Positions 10,163 through 19,056 of a DNA stretch of 64,000 nt are shown here, piece by piece. The notes beneath the pieces are model-generated. The model saw only the letters and a list, made by a program, of their open reading frames with translations. It did not search any database and was not told where the DNA came from. This DNA is from Sediminibacillus massiliensis (GTDB lineage Bacteria; Bacillota; Bacilli; Bacillales; Amphibacillaceae): the NCBI RefSeq assembly GCF_900156915.1, contig NZ_LT732535.1, positions 1,874,079 through 1,938,078 on the forward strand. The letters run 5' to 3'. The position numbers and the translations under genes are program-made. The number at the start of each line of letters is the position of its first letter. The first letter of the stretch is position 1.

Positions 10163-10928
10163 ACATCATTCGTTTATAAGTATTTGATTGTTCCTGGCTC
10201 TGTTCAAGTTCATACATTTTCTCAAAAAACGGCTGCCCTTTCACCAGTTTGGCACATAGTTCTTCATGAGCCAATCCCCAGCCATCACATACTCCGTCGT
10301 ATAATGTCTGCCATGCTTCTGCAAACTCCATCTCTCTAATCTTCGCATACTGGGAAGGATCCCATTCTGTTAACCAATAACGGACTTCCTGCAAGTTATT
10401 CGTTCCTTCCAGCTGATCGAGCGCCATCATTAATAATTGCTTTAACTGCCTTTCTTTTCTCGTCAGCCCGAGCATGGACGCAGGGGGCAGAGATAGAATA
10501 TGATATTCTTTTTCCTTATTCTCAATCGTGAATGAAAACTCCTGACGCTCAGTACCCTCGATCATGTCATAAACGAGCCGTTCTTGCCTTGGTATTAACC
10601 GGCTTTTACGGACAGGTGCCTGGTAGCCAGCCGTGTCGACCGCCAAAATCGATACTCCATTTGTCAGGATACAAGCGTATTCGATAGAAATTCTCTCTTG
10701 GTTTTTTCTTAAGTAAGCTCTTTTATAAATGCTGTCCAACAAGTCTCTAGGTAAATCCTGAAGATCATTTTCAATGTAATGGTATAATAACTCGTCAATA
10801 TACAGAATGGGTACCTGGTCTAACAGTTCAATTCCATCCTCTTTTCTCCATTCATGAAAAGCACATACATTGTAACCATTTTCTTCTCCTTCAAACCAAT
10901 TCACCCATACATCATGTAAATATAACAT
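10161..10928 (-). CDS. yjbA: YjbA family protein (DUF3603)
   Basis: This 255-residue soluble protein matches what I remember of YjbA, an uncharacterised Bacillus protein encoded beside trpS and opp. The ATG at 10928 ([20 protein letters not shown]) has GCGGGGG eight bases upstream. The 18 extra residues upstream lack support. No membrane segment or known catalytic motif is visible. It is rich in aromatic and acidic residues, with a helical C-terminal half. Only synteny and overall resemblance support the name. Confidence 0.85.
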   Translation of the reverse strand: MLYLHDVWVNWFEGEENGYNVCAFHEWRKEDGIELLDQVPILYIDELLYHYIENDLQDLPRDLLDSIYKRAYLRKNQERISIEYACILTNGVSILAVDTAGYQAPVRKSRLIPRQERLVYDMIEGTERQEFSFTIENKEKEYHILSLPPASMLGLTRKERQLKQLLMMALDQLEGTNNLQEVRYWLTEWDPSQYAKIREMEFAEAWQTLYDGVCDGWGLAHEELCAKLVKGQPFFEKMYELEQSQEQSNTYKRMM

Positions 10929-11145
10929 GTCGAACCCCCGCTTTTTTAAGTGAGACTTCCTTGAATGGTCTTCCAGCCACAAGGATCAGTGGAACGAATG
11001 CCGTCCATCCAACTGCGGGTACTTGGACGGTTTTCCCCGCACGGAAACTGTATGAAACGTCAGCCAACTGTTCGTTCTACTGGTCTGCATCTTTTAGAAT
11101 ACATTATGGCCAACAAAGCGATATTTATTCGAATTAACCTAAAAA

Positions 11146-11355
11146 TTAGCATGTATAATTCGGAAATTTGTAAAGGGCAAACATCATGATCAACAATCCT
11201 GCAGGTAGAAAATAGCATTCCACCCTGCCTTGTATGAAAAGAAAATAGTTAAACCAGGATAATCCTGCAGGTAAAAAATTCAGATAGATAATCAACGTTA
11301 CTCCTCCGGACACAGCCATACCGAAACCTATCATAAACAAGAATGCGTATCCCAA
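11146..11355 (-). CDS. Small hydrophobic membrane protein
   Basis: This 69-residue frame starts at TTG with AGGGGATAGGAA upstream. It encodes two membrane segments: residues about 2-24 (GYAFLFMIGFGMAVSGGVTLI) and 44-63 (ECYFLPAGLLIMMFALY). They are joined by a short loop with two LPAG turns. The composition and RBS suggest a real gene, and it resembles small conserved proteins I associate with this fabF-yjbA interval in Bacillaceae. The function is unknown. Confidence 0.6.
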   Translation of the reverse strand: MGYAFLFMIGFGMAVSGGVTLIIYLNFLPAGLSWFNYFLFIQGRVECYFLPAGLLIMMFALYKFPNYTC

Positions 11356-11456
11356 TTCCTATCCCCTGCCTGTCCCAATCTTTGTTTATATAATTAATAT
11401 GTAAGACAAGCTCCTGTCATGCTTGCTTGTCCGAACTTACCTTCAGGTGCAATTGC

Positions 11457-11496
11457 AAAAAGGCAGGAATCCCTTTTTAGAGAAACCTGCCTTTTT
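11457..11496 (-). terminator. Terminator of fabH-fabF
   Basis: AAAAAGGCAGG pairs with CCTGCCTTTTT across an 18-base loop. It begins directly after the fabF stop, with a T tract on the minus strand. Confidence 0.88.
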
Positions 11497-11497
11497 A

Positions 11498-12742
11498 TTA
11501 TGATTCTTTATATTTTTTGAAAATAAGCGTCGCGTTATGGCCGCCGAACCCTAATGAATTGCTTAATCCATATTCATATTCTTGTTCACGCGCTTTTTTC
11601 GGCACGTAATCCAAGTCACATTCTTCATCAGGCGTTTCCAAGTTAATGGTCGGAGGCAGAATGCTGTCCTGAATCGATTTTACCGTGATAATCGCTTCAA
11701 TAGCGCCTGCTGCTCCCAATAAATGGCCTGTCATGGACTTAGTTGAAGACACGGCTAGTTTGTATGCATGCTCACCGAATACTTGTTTGACTGCCTTTGT
11801 TTCAAAGGAATCGTTTAATTCCGTACTCGTTCCGTGCGCGTTTATATAAGCAATATCAGCAGGTTGGATTCCCGCATCCTTCACTGCCTGATCCATCGAC
11901 CTGACAGCTCCTTCGCCTTCCGGTGCCGGCGATGTAATATGGTAAGCGTCACCGGCAGATCCGTATCCGACAATTTCTCCATAAATTTTAGCGCCGCGCT
12001 GTTTAGCAGATTCCAGTGTTTCCAGAATCAAAATGCCTGACCCTTCTCCCATGACGAATCCGTCTCGATTCTTATCAAAAGGGCGGCTCGCTGTTGCTGG
12101 GTCATCGTTGAAAGTCAATGCTTTGGCAGTTGAAAATCCTGCAAAAGACATCTTTGTCAGCGGTGCTTCAGCTCCCCCTGTGATCATTACGTCGGCATCA
12201 CCTCGCTGGATGACCTTGTAGGCATCCCCGATGGAATTGGTACCGGAAGCACATGCTGTAACGGTACAAGAATTGATTCCTTTCGCGCCCAGTTGGATGG
12301 ACACTTGACCTGCAGCCATATCCGGAATCAACATTGGTACAAAGAAAGGACTGACGCGACGGTAACCTTTCTGCTGAAATTTTTCGAATTGTTCTTCATA
12401 AGTTTGCATACCGCCAATGCCGGAACCGATCCAAACACCCACACGCGGGGCAATTTCATCATTAATGTCCAACTCTGCGTCATCAACCGCCATTTTGGCA
12501 GCTGCGACTGCATATTGCGTGAATAAATCCATTCTTTTTGCTTCTTTTTTCTCCATATAGTTAACAGGATCGAAATCTTTCACTTCCCCCGCTACTTTTG
12601 CAGGAAAATCGTCTTTATTCACTTTTGTGACATAGTCAATACCGGACTTGCCGTCCAAAATGCTCTGCCACATCGTATTCATATCATTACCGACTGGAGT
12701 TATCGCCCCCATACCGGTGATTACTACTCGTCTATTTTCCAT
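11498..12742 (-). CDS. fabF: 3-oxoacyl-ACP synthase II
   Basis: This 414-residue thiolase-fold condensing enzyme extends acyl-ACP with malonyl-ACP in fatty-acid elongation. The nucleophile cysteine lies in [15 protein letters not shown] near residue 164. The two histidines lie in [11 protein letters not shown] (near 301) and [13 protein letters not shown] (near 338), and [14 protein letters not shown] is the C-terminal glycine-rich motif. RBS AAGGAGGAGC is good. It follows fabH by 26 bases as a two-gene operon. It should be repressed by FapR through the fabH operator. Confidence 0.97.
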   Translation of the reverse strand: MENRRVVITGMGAITPVGNDMNTMWQSILDGKSGIDYVTKVNKDDFPAKVAGEVKDFDPVNYMEKKEAKRMDLFTQYAVAAAKMAVDDAELDINDEIAPRVGVWIGSGIGGMQTYEEQFEKFQQKGYRRVSPFFVPMLIPDMAAGQVSIQLGAKGINSCTVTACASGTNSIGDAYKVIQRGDADVMITGGAEAPLTKMSFAGFSTAKALTFNDDPATASRPFDKNRDGFVMGEGSGILILETLESAKQRGAKIYGEIVGYGSAGDAYHITSPAPEGEGAVRSMDQAVKDAGIQPADIAYINAHGTSTELNDSFETKAVKQVFGEHAYKLAVSSTKSMTGHLLGAAGAIEAIITVKSIQDSILPPTINLETPDEECDLDYVPKKAREQEYEYGLSNSLGFGGHNATLIFKKYKES

Positions 12743-12768
12743 GATTGCTGCTCCTCCTTATCTAATCG

Positions 12769-13704
12769 TTACTTTCCCCACTTAAGAGCGACGGCGCCCC
12801 ATGTAAGTCCTCCACCAAAACCGACAAGGACAACTAAATCATCTTCTTGTATCTTACCCTCTTTAACCCCTTCAGATAAAGCAATCGGTATGGAAGCGGC
12901 AGATGTGTTTCCATATTTCTTGACCGACATGGCCATCTTCTCTTCTGGTATGCCGAGACGTTCTCTGGCTGCTTCCATGATTCGGATATTCGCTTGGTGG
13001 GGAATCAAATAATCGACGTCTTCTTTGTTGTAGCCGATCTTCTCTACCACGTTTACTGAGGATTCAGGCATTTGTCTGACAGCAAATTTGAATACTTCTC
13101 TGCCATTCATGCTTAAATAATCTTTATCTTGGTATAAATACTTACCTCCGGAACCGTCTGCTCCCAGTTCGAAAGAGAGAATGCCTTTCCCGTCACTTAC
13201 CGGTCCCACTACAGCTGCTCCGGCCCCATCGCCGAATAACACACATGTGTTGCGATCTGTCCAGTCAGTGATTTTAGAGAGTTTCTCGACTCCGACTACA
13301 AGAATGTTTTTATATGCACCTGTTTCGATAAATTGTTTTGCCGTGATAATACCATACATAAAACCTGAACAGGCTGCACTCAAGTCCATTGCAGCTACCT
13401 TCTTGGCACCAAGGCGGTCTTGAAGCATGCAGGCAACGGATGGAAATGGAGTGTCAGGGGTTACGGTTGCCACAAGAATCATATCAAGATCTTCCGCAGA
13501 CAGGTTGGCCTCCTTTAAAGCGCTTAGTGCTGCTTCATAAGCCATGTGCGAGGTATCGATATGATCCTCGGCAATCCGCCTTTCTTCAATCCCGGTCCTT
13601 GTCCGGATCCATTCATCATTTGTCTCAACCATCTTCTCCAAATCGAAATTTGTGAGAACTTTTTCAGGTACGTAGTGTCCTGTACCGATAATACCTGCAT
13701 TCAT
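12769..13704 (-). CDS. fabH: 3-oxoacyl-ACP synthase III
   Basis: This 311-residue FabH initiates fatty-acid synthesis by condensing a branched or short acyl-CoA with malonyl-ACP. The Cys-His-Asn triad is visible: Cys in [14 protein letters not shown] (near 112), His in PHQANIRI (near 238) and Asn in [12 protein letters not shown] (near 268). GAGGAGATGG precedes the ATG. B. subtilis has two copies and this locus corresponds to fabHA. Promoter and operator are described separately. Confidence 0.97.
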   Translation of the reverse strand: MNAGIIGTGHYVPEKVLTNFDLEKMVETNDEWIRTRTGIEERRIAEDHIDTSHMAYEAALSALKEANLSAEDLDMILVATVTPDTPFPSVACMLQDRLGAKKVAAMDLSAACSGFMYGIITAKQFIETGAYKNILVVGVEKLSKITDWTDRNTCVLFGDGAGAAVVGPVSDGKGILSFELGADGSGGKYLYQDKDYLSMNGREVFKFAVRQMPESSVNVVEKIGYNKEDVDYLIPHQANIRIMEAARERLGIPEEKMAMSVKKYGNTSAASIPIALSEGVKEGKIQEDDLVVLVGFGGGLTWGAVALKWGK

Positions 13705-13744
13705 TTTATTCCATCTCCTCTTCTATAGAGAGTTATTATCAATT

Positions 13745-13763
13745 ATTAAGACTTGGTACTAAT
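13745..13763. promoter_or_regulatory. FapR-type operator with fabH promoter
   Basis: Reading the minus strand, ATTAGTACCAAGTCTTAAT resembles the FapR operator, an inverted repeat built on ATTAGTACC, which malonyl-CoA relieves. It directly follows a probable SigA promoter with -35 TTGAAC (13785-13790) and -10 TAACAT (13762-13767) at 17-base spacing. Bound FapR would overlap the start site. The left half is a perfect half-site and the right half is degenerate. Confidence 0.75.
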
Positions 13764-13881
13764 GTTAATCGAAAAAACCATTTTGTTCAAGTATCATTGT
13801 TTGTCCTCTTCACTCATTATAGGTTATCAGCCTTCCCTTAATTCCCATTCTTTAAATATGATGAAGAAGGAGGTGATTCCA

Positions 13882-14109
13882 ATGACAGAAAAGGAAAAAC
13901 CAAACGTCCAGGACCACCCTTTCAACCGCTTTGATCAAATGATGTTCGGGCCTGGCCGACAACCGAATCTAGAGGAACAACAGAAGAAAGAAAGCGAAAC
14001 AGAATCCTTCGATTTATTTACTACCGCCCAAACCATGATGGAAACATATCGCCAACTATCTCCCTATGTGAAAGAGATATCCAATATGGTCAAAAAATTC
14101 AAAAAGTAA
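13882..14109 (+). CDS. Small hypothetical protein (Bacillaceae)
   Basis: This 75-residue protein starts at ATG 13882 with the strong site AAGGAGGTG eight bases upstream. Longer in-frame versions are not supported. It is charged and soluble. The N-terminus is rich in Pro, Asn and Arg (HPFNRFDQMMFGPGRQPN), and the C-terminal half looks helical and ends in a basic VKKFKK. It is followed by a hairpin. It occupies the place of B. subtilis comZ/yjzB but does not resemble ComZ. Function unknown. Confidence 0.7.
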   Translation: MTEKEKPNVQDHPFNRFDQMMFGPGRQPNLEEQQKKESETESFDLFTTAQTMMETYRQLSPYVKEISNMVKKFKK

Positions 14110-14118
14110 CCCTAAATA

Positions 14119-14152
14119 AAGAGGACGTCCCTCTTTTTGTGGATCGTCCTCT
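14119..14152 (+). terminator. Terminator after the 75-residue protein gene
   Basis: A short GAGG/CCTC hairpin with TTTTT is nested in a larger AAGAGGACG/CGTCCTCTT stem. Either form can end transcription from the left, and the larger one may also serve med on the other strand. Confidence 0.65.
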
Positions 14153-14180
14153 TGTATTTCCCTGTCTGTCATTCATCTCA

Positions 14181-15146
14181 TTACCGCTCATTCGGAAGCA
14201 GACCTGTTTCTTCATAATATTCCACATGGTCTTCGATTTCCTCTTGAAACGAATCAGGAACTCTTTCACTGAATTCCCCAAGGCTTATCGCTCCATCTTT
14301 GAAGTCGAAAGTTTTCACTTCGCCTTCCAGTTCCCCTTCATTGAATTGCTCGGCGGCGAGTAAATATAGCTCGTCCACATGCTGGACGGTACTGGTCAGA
14401 ACAGTGTTTTCACCAAGTTTCCGCTGGTCTGTTACATATCCGATCGCCGATAAATCTTCTTCTCTCGCTTTTTTTATGACAGGAGTGCTGAACAAATCTC
14501 CTGTCGGGTAAAATACATCTACATCTTTGTCGATCATTTGTTCCATCATGCTTATTGCCCTGTCGGAGTCTTCCCAGCTATTGACAAAATTCATTTGCAC
14601 GACGGCATCAGGATTTTGATAATTAACCCCTTCATAGAAACCTTCAATTTCAGGCTGCCATTCATATGCTCCAATAAGCCCGACATTATTGGTAGAAGTC
14701 ATCTCGCCAGCGACCATTCCACTAAAAAAACCCATCGCATGTGAATTGAAGTTCAAGCTGGTTAAATTACTGTCCGAATAGCCGCCGTTAAAATAAACAA
14801 AATGCATATTTGGATACGAATCGTTCAATTCGGCAAACATCTTTCCATAGGTGCTGCTGTGCCCGAAAATTAAGTTGATACCTTTATTGGAAAATTCCTC
14901 GACAGCTTGATTGACATCCTGTTGTGTTTGTATTCCTTCTTTAAAGTAAACGTCTACATCGAATTCTTCTTTTATATCCAACAAACCCTGATATCCTTTT
15001 TGCCCCCAGGCTTCATCATGAATGGTTGTTTCCACCAACATTCCGACTCTTTGAATGTCTCCATCGCCCAATGTATTACATCCACTAACAAGGAGAATGA
15101 GAAAAAAGAGAGTACCGACAAAATAAAGGCTTGATCTTATCTTCAA
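14181..15146 (-). CDS. med: Med-type BMP-family lipoprotein
   Basis: This 321-residue basic-membrane-protein-family lipoprotein is similar to B. subtilis Med, which positively affects comK expression. The better start is TTG at 15146, with AGGAG eight bases before. It gives a short signal peptide and lipobox LVSGC. A frame from 15191 adds 15 residues without a clear site. Shared segments include WGQKGYQGLLDIKEEFDVDVYFKEG, AIGYVTDQRKLGENTVLTSTVQ and FNEGELEGEV. Med of B. subtilis is 317 residues. It may link an extracellular ligand to competence control, by analogy only. Confidence 0.88.
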   Translation of the reverse strand: MKIRSSLYFVGTLFFLILLVSGCNTLGDGDIQRVGMLVETTIHDEAWGQKGYQGLLDIKEEFDVDVYFKEGIQTQQDVNQAVEEFSNKGINLIFGHSSTYGKMFAELNDSYPNMHFVYFNGGYSDSNLTSLNFNSHAMGFFSGMVAGEMTSTNNVGLIGAYEWQPEIEGFYEGVNYQNPDAVVQMNFVNSWEDSDRAISMMEQMIDKDVDVFYPTGDLFSTPVIKKAREEDLSAIGYVTDQRKLGENTVLTSTVQHVDELYLLAAEQFNEGELEGEVKTFDFKDGAISLGEFSERVPDSFQEEIEDHVEYYEETGLLPNER

Positions 15147-15237
15147 GATACGCACTCCTATTCGCAAACGTTCTTTCTTATTTATCTCCATTCTACCTGT
15201 TAAGTGTATGTCCGTAAACGAATTTTCTGTTTTCTCC

Positions 15238-15867
15238 TCAATATAACTCTTGATAATTCCGATAATGCTCGTCGAGTTCTTTCAATCTTGCTTCGATGGT
15301 TTTTTTTGCTTTCATCTTGATGATGTTTTCATTGTCCCCTTCTTCCAAAGACGAATCAGGGATGGCGCGTTTTCTCCGCCATGAGGTTTCTCCCTCAAGC
15401 AAGCCGGCGACCACTTCTGCAAAGTCACCGATGTAGATGGCATTTTCCTTGAACTCAGCCGTGTCAAAAGGAATATGCTTGTTTCTAAAATAAATCCCTG
15501 TTTCATCTCTTGGCATCCACTCGCCAAATAGCAAGGGTACATCTATAATCGACCAACGCTCGGAGTGCCAATCACCGTCATCCACCTTGATAAAAATATT
15601 TCTATCAACTGGTTGGATTTTCCCCTCATCAATCTGGCTGCTGCATCCGACAACAATCAAAGTGGTGATAGCTGAACCGTTATTTTCTTCAGCCTCCTCC
15701 ATAGAAGTGAAGCCATGGAAATGGTCATTCCTGCCGAAAAAGTCATAAAGCAATTCCTCTTTTTCTGTCTTGGGGAATCCTATCCCTGCAATATTATTTC
15801 CGCCGTTTAACAATTTTTGAACAAGATGATAATTAATCCACCCGCAGCAAGGTGCGACCGCGATCAT
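15238..15867 (-). CDS. YjaU-like protein
   Basis: This 209-residue protein lies upstream of med on the same strand, where B. subtilis has yjaU. RBS AAAGGAGG precedes the ATG. The N-terminus MIAVAPCCGWINYHLVQKLLNGGNNIAGIGF resembles a degenerate Rossmann beta-alpha-beta unit (NAD-binding epimerase-like), but the glycine motif is incomplete. The C-terminal 30 residues are a charged helix. About 90 bases separate it from the med start. Homology to YjaU is from position and general likeness, and no reaction can be assigned. Confidence 0.6.
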   Translation of the reverse strand: MIAVAPCCGWINYHLVQKLLNGGNNIAGIGFPKTEKEELLYDFFGRNDHFHGFTSMEEAEENNGSAITTLIVVGCSSQIDEGKIQPVDRNIFIKVDDGDWHSERWSIIDVPLLFGEWMPRDETGIYFRNKHIPFDTAEFKENAIYIGDFAEVVAGLLEGETSWRRKRAIPDSSLEEGDNENIIKMKAKKTIEARLKELDEHYRNYQELY

Positions 15868-16035
15868 ACGGAATACCTCCTTTTTATAGCTTTCTCCCTA
15901 TATTTATCCGTGTATAAAACAATAAGTTCCTGAACAAGAATCACAATTAAGGATAAATACCGACAAATTTTATTTATTTTTCTCTTCCCTTCTGATAAAA
16001 TAAGGACAGAATGTGAAACGAATGAGGTGAAATGA

Positions 16036-16215
16036 TTGCGTTATCTTTGGACGATTGTTTGGTCATTTTTACTTAGTTTTTTGATTTCTTATGTATTGTC
16101 CAGCATGGCTGGAGAAACTCTTCCAATTAATCAAGTACTTGTGCTGACAGTGATCTTTGCTGTGGCAGTCATCATTCTCGGTGACGGGGTACTTAAAGAA
16201 GAAAAGGATTATTAA
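16036..16215 (+). CDS. YjzD-like small membrane protein (DUF2929)
   Basis: This 59-residue protein starts at TTG 16036, with GAGGTG six bases upstream. It contains two membrane helices, residues about 3-23 (WTIVWSFLLSFLISYVLSSM) and 32-49 (VLVLTVIFAVAVIILG), with a short acidic-basic tail. The MRYLWTIVWSFLL start is typical of DUF2929/YjzD proteins found near med in Bacillus. It is followed at once by a strong hairpin. Function unknown. Confidence 0.8.
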   Translation: MRYLWTIVWSFLLSFLISYVLSSMAGETLPINQVLVLTVIFAVAVIILGDGVLKEEKDY

Positions 16216-16243
16216 TTCCATCAACACTGATATGTTGGAGATT

Positions 16244-16275
16244 AAACCCTTGCCTCTGGGAGAAGGCAAGGGTTT
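16244..16275. terminator. Hairpin between the yjzD-like gene and the Tyr/Gly-rich gene
   Basis: AAACCCTTGCCT pairs with AGGCAAGGGTTT around an 8-base loop. The following T tract is short on both strands. It lies between two convergent genes and probably serves both. Confidence 0.75.
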
Positions 16276-16288
16276 ATTATAGCTGTTT

Positions 16289-16729
16289 TTAATACCATGG
16301 TAGGGCGGATAGAGCGGCCAATGCTGTAAGAGGTAAAACCAAGCGCCTGAACCGCCTGCCGGGATATCCATATCCGTAACCAGGATAACCATAACCGAAT
16401 CCGCCATAACCTGGATAACCCCAACCAAACTGACGGTAGTCCTGTTGATATTGTCCGTAAGGCATTTGTTCGTGTTGCGGGTATTGCCCGTAAGGCATCT
16501 GTTCGTGTTGTGGGTATTGCCCATAAGGCATCTGGCCGTCCTGCATTTGACCAAAGGACATTTGCTCATGGTGGTCAAATGCGCTGATCGGAACAGCTAA
16601 ATAGACAAAGTCTTCATCCAAATCAGTAACAATCCCGTCTACCTGGGAGCCATCTTCCATTTCGGCCATTACATACTGATGCATATGTTTTTTGCAAAGA
16701 TCATACTTATGATGATGCGGTCTGTTCAT
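16289..16729 (-). CDS. Tyr/Gly/Gln-rich repeat protein, hypothetical
   Basis: This 146-residue protein starts at ATG 16729 after GAAGGAGG. Residues 1-45 form a charged domain rich in His and Lys followed by GSQVDGIVTDLDEDFVYLAVP, a small beta-rich segment seen in spore-surface-like Bacillaceae proteins. Residues about 55-95 hold three tandem EQMPYGQYPQH units. Residues 95-128 are GYPGYG repeats, followed by RRFRR and a hydrophobic end. Low-complexity Tyr/Gly tails are common in coat-type proteins, so a spore-coat or surface role is possible but inferred. There is no signal peptide. Confidence 0.75.
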   Translation of the reverse strand: MNRPHHHKYDLCKKHMHQYVMAEMEDGSQVDGIVTDLDEDFVYLAVPISAFDHHEQMSFGQMQDGQMPYGQYPQHEQMPYGQYPQHEQMPYGQYQQDYRQFGWGYPGYGGFGYGYPGYGYGYPGRRFRRLVLPLTALAALSALPWY

Positions 16730-16903
16730 TTTTTTGCCTCCTTCACGCTTCACACTTGTAGCCTATTCACAAGTATCTGGGTGTGTGACACGGATATTGA
16801 ATTTTATCTTGCAACAGACCGACTATAAACGATCCGGCATCTCGGATTTCTCTTATGTACTATCACTCTAAAGATAAAGAGCTTTTATAACAGGAGGAAA
16901 AAC

Positions 16904-17725
16904 ATGGATTTTATGAATGATTTTTGGTTGCTTTTAAAGTATTTATTTCTCGGTCTATTCCAAGGCTTCTCTGAACCAATCCCCATCTCGTCGAGTGGTC
17001 ACTTAGTCTTGATCCGGAACCTCTTTCAACTCGAAATACACGGTTTGTCATTCGAAGTATTGGTGAATTTCGGTTCCCTTATAGCAGTATTGCTCGTCTA
17101 TAAAAATGACATCATCCGGCTTATCCAAAACGGGTTTAACTTCATGGTCAATAAAAAGGAAGAAGGACGGGATGATTTCAACTTTATCATCTATCTGATT
17201 ATCGGTACGATTCCTGCCGGCGTGATCGGCGTTCTGTTTGAAGAGCAAATCGAGGATACTTTCAGTGCACCGCAAATGGTCGGGATTACCTTGATAATCA
17301 CAGGGATCGCATTATGGGTTATCCGCAACATCCGCGGCCACAAAAACGACGGAGAAATCACCGTCAAAGACGCCTTGATCGTCGGAATGGCCCAGGCTGT
17401 TGCATTGATTCCAGGAATCAGCCGCTCTGGAGCAACCATTGTCGGTGCTATGTTATTGGGAATGAAAAAAGAAACGGCATTGCGTTATTCCTTCCTTCTT
17501 TACATTCCTGTCAGTCTCGGCACAGTACTTTTGAAAGCCGATGATATTATCAATGACCAGCAACTCGACGTCTTGATGATTCCTTATATTCTTGCTTTCC
17601 TTGCATCCATTATTGCCACTTATTATTCCTTGAAATGGTTCATGAATATCATGGCAAAAGGAAACCTGAAATATTTCTCATTCTATTGTTTCATCGTCGG
17701 GATTATCGCGATTATTTTATTATAA
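16904..17725 (+). CDS. uppP: Undecaprenyl-diphosphatase
   Basis: This 273-residue integral membrane phosphatase recycles the C55 carrier lipid for peptidoglycan synthesis. The two family motifs are visible: [19 protein letters not shown] near residue 20 (Glu and Ser residues of the active site) and [21 protein letters not shown] near 165. About eight hydrophobic segments fit BacA topology. ACAGGAGG precedes the ATG. It stands alone with its own terminator. In the first motif the common TEFLPVSS reads SEPIPISS, a known subgroup variation. Confidence 0.94.
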   Translation: MDFMNDFWLLLKYLFLGLFQGFSEPIPISSSGHLVLIRNLFQLEIHGLSFEVLVNFGSLIAVLLVYKNDIIRLIQNGFNFMVNKKEEGRDDFNFIIYLIIGTIPAGVIGVLFEEQIEDTFSAPQMVGITLIITGIALWVIRNIRGHKNDGEITVKDALIVGMAQAVALIPGISRSGATIVGAMLLGMKKETALRYSFLLYIPVSLGTVLLKADDIINDQQLDVLMIPYILAFLASIIATYYSLKWFMNIMAKGNLKYFSFYCFIVGIIAIILL

Positions 17726-17730
17726 ACAGA

Positions 17731-17774
17731 AAAAAGAGGAGACAAGCATGTTCAAGCTTGTCTCCTCTTTTTTT
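17731..17774. terminator. Bidirectional terminator between uppP and moaD
   Basis: A stem of about 17 base pairs (AAAAGAGGAGACAAGC/GCTTGTCTCCTCTTTT) with T tracts on both strands. It abuts the moaD stop. Confidence 0.92.
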
Positions 17775-18007
17775 CATCCGCCGCTGACAGGCGGGATAAA
17801 GGCGACTGTATCTCCTTGTTGGATTACGTCGTCATCTTCTGCGTATTCCTCGTTGATAGCAGCCATCGACTGATCGAGCGTCGTAAGCTGATAATCCTTT
17901 GCCAGCTTTTCTTTGACAGCCGCAACCGTCAGCCCATCCGCCTGCAATTCGATATTGTCTGTTCCAGCTGCTTCCTGCAGTTGAGCAAATAGCAATATTT
18001 TTATCAC
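17774..18007 (-). CDS. moaD: Molybdopterin synthase sulfur-carrier subunit MoaD
   Basis: This 77-residue ubiquitin-like protein ends in PPVSGG. The terminal Gly-Gly is the site of thiocarboxylate formation. The supported start is GTG at 18007, which overlaps the moaE TGA (GTGA) and has GAGGAGG just upstream. Longer upstream in-frame sequence is the antisense of nothing useful and reads through moaE. With MoaE it converts cyclic pyranopterin to molybdopterin. Confidence 0.93.
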   Translation of the reverse strand: MIKILLFAQLQEAAGTDNIELQADGLTVAAVKEKLAKDYQLTTLDQSMAAINEEYAEDDDVIQQGDTVAFIPPVSGG

Positions 18008-18477
18008 CTTAAGTCCTCCTCGTCCGGTCTGCCATCGGGATATTGCTTTACTTCTTTTTGATCGCCAATCCAAAGTTCTCCGTCTTCCCAATGTTCCTTT
18101 TTCCAGATCGGGACAATTTCTTTAATTCGTTCAATCGCATATTTACTGGCTTCATATGAATCGGCACGATGTGGAGTGGAAACCGCTATCACTACAGCAA
18201 TTTCGGATATTTCCAGACGTCCGATCCGGTGTGCGATGGCCGTTACAGCCTCTGGCCACTTTTCTTTGATTTCCTCGCCTATTTGAGCAAGTTTTTTCTC
18301 TGCCATCGGGATATAAGCCTGGTATTCTAAATATAATGTCCGCTTTCCTTTTGTAAACTCCCTCACAGTTCCGATGAATGTGTTGATTGCACCTGCTTCC
18401 GGCCTGGTGACTTTATCTGTCACCTCTGAAATGGGTATTGGCTCGCTCGTGATCCAGAAGTCTTTATCGTTTGCCAT
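18004..18477 (-). CDS. moaE: Molybdopterin synthase catalytic subunit MoaE
   Basis: This 157-residue large subunit of molybdopterin synthase carries the conserved AHRIGRLEISEIAVVIAVSTPHR block. It also has the lysine-containing end PIWKKEHWEDGELWIGDQKE, where the catalytic lysines lie. It overlaps mobB by 14 bases and moaD by 4, so the three genes are tightly coupled. Other cofactor genes (moaA, moaC, moeA, mobA) are absent from the window. Confidence 0.95.
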   Translation of the reverse strand: MANDKDFWITSEPIPISEVTDKVTRPEAGAINTFIGTVREFTKGKRTLYLEYQAYIPMAEKKLAQIGEEIKEKWPEAVTAIAHRIGRLEISEIAVVIAVSTPHRADSYEASKYAIERIKEIVPIWKKEHWEDGELWIGDQKEVKQYPDGRPDEEDLR

Positions 18478-18994
18478 GCTTTCTCCCCCTACCCAAGTAA
18501 CTCTCCATCCATTGAAGATACTTTTCTTTTTCGTCCAGCAAAAACACTGGTATATCCGTTGCTATTTCGATGGAATTGTCACGGCAGATCACCGCTTTGA
18601 CATTTTCAAGTTCATCCAATAGTAATTTGTCCTGATCGGTCCTTAGCAAAGCTATCTTTGGGAACGCCAGCTGTTTATACCCTTCAATGATCAATAGATC
18701 AATTGGGAGCTTTTCATAAAAAGACAAAATTCCCTCTTGTGTCAAGCCTTTAACCGATAGGTGGAACTCTCCTCCGCCTTCTACACCAGCTGCCAGCGAC
18801 CCTGCCTGTTGATGCAAATAGCTGTCTGTCCCTGTTACCATATCCGGTCGGCCCCCATGGCCATGGTGTTTCCATGTGGCAACATTCCATCCCTGTTGAG
18901 TCAGTCGGGATACCAGTTCAGTGGTGACGGTTGTTTTCCCGCTGTTCTTGTAACCGACGATCTGCAGTTTGGGCAACCGGCTGTTTTCATCCAT
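18464..18994 (-). CDS. mobB: Molybdopterin-guanine dinucleotide biosynthesis adaptor MobB
   Basis: This 176-residue P-loop GTP-binding protein has Walker A GYKNSGKTTVTTEL near residue 14 and the family pattern TWKHHGHGG. It assists attachment of GMP to molybdopterin. It is first in the mobB-moaE-moaD run. A terminator separates it from yitW upstream, so it should have its own promoter in 18995-19013 or within the hairpin region, though none is clear. Confidence 0.92.
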   Translation of the reverse strand: MDENSRLPKLQIVGYKNSGKTTVTTELVSRLTQQGWNVATWKHHGHGGRPDMVTGTDSYLHQQAGSLAAGVEGGGEFHLSVKGLTQEGILSFYEKLPIDLLIIEGYKQLAFPKIALLRTDQDKLLLDELENVKAVICRDNSIEIATDIPVFLLDEKEKYLQWMESYLGRGRKHGKR

Positions 18995-19013
18995 TATCTA
19001 TCCAGCCCCTATT

Positions 19014-19047
19014 AAAAAACCCCTCGCCAATTTTGATCAGCAAGGGA
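19014..19047 (-). terminator. Terminator of yitW
   Basis: On the minus strand CCCTTGC pairs imperfectly with GCGAGGGG across a 10-12 base loop, followed by TTTTTT. It lies just beyond the yitW stop. Confidence 0.7.
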
Positions 19048-19056
19048 TTTGTCGTA

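Noticed and set aside
10979-11189. 74-codon plus-strand frame between yjbA and the small membrane gene
   Set aside because: No ribosome site, composition unlike a protein, and it overlaps the 3' part of the better supported minus-strand frame.
16069-16578. 169-codon minus-strand frame overlapping the Tyr/Gly-rich gene
   Set aside because: It is the out-of-frame reading of the repeats of the gene at 16289-16729, crosses its terminator and overlaps the yjzD-like gene.
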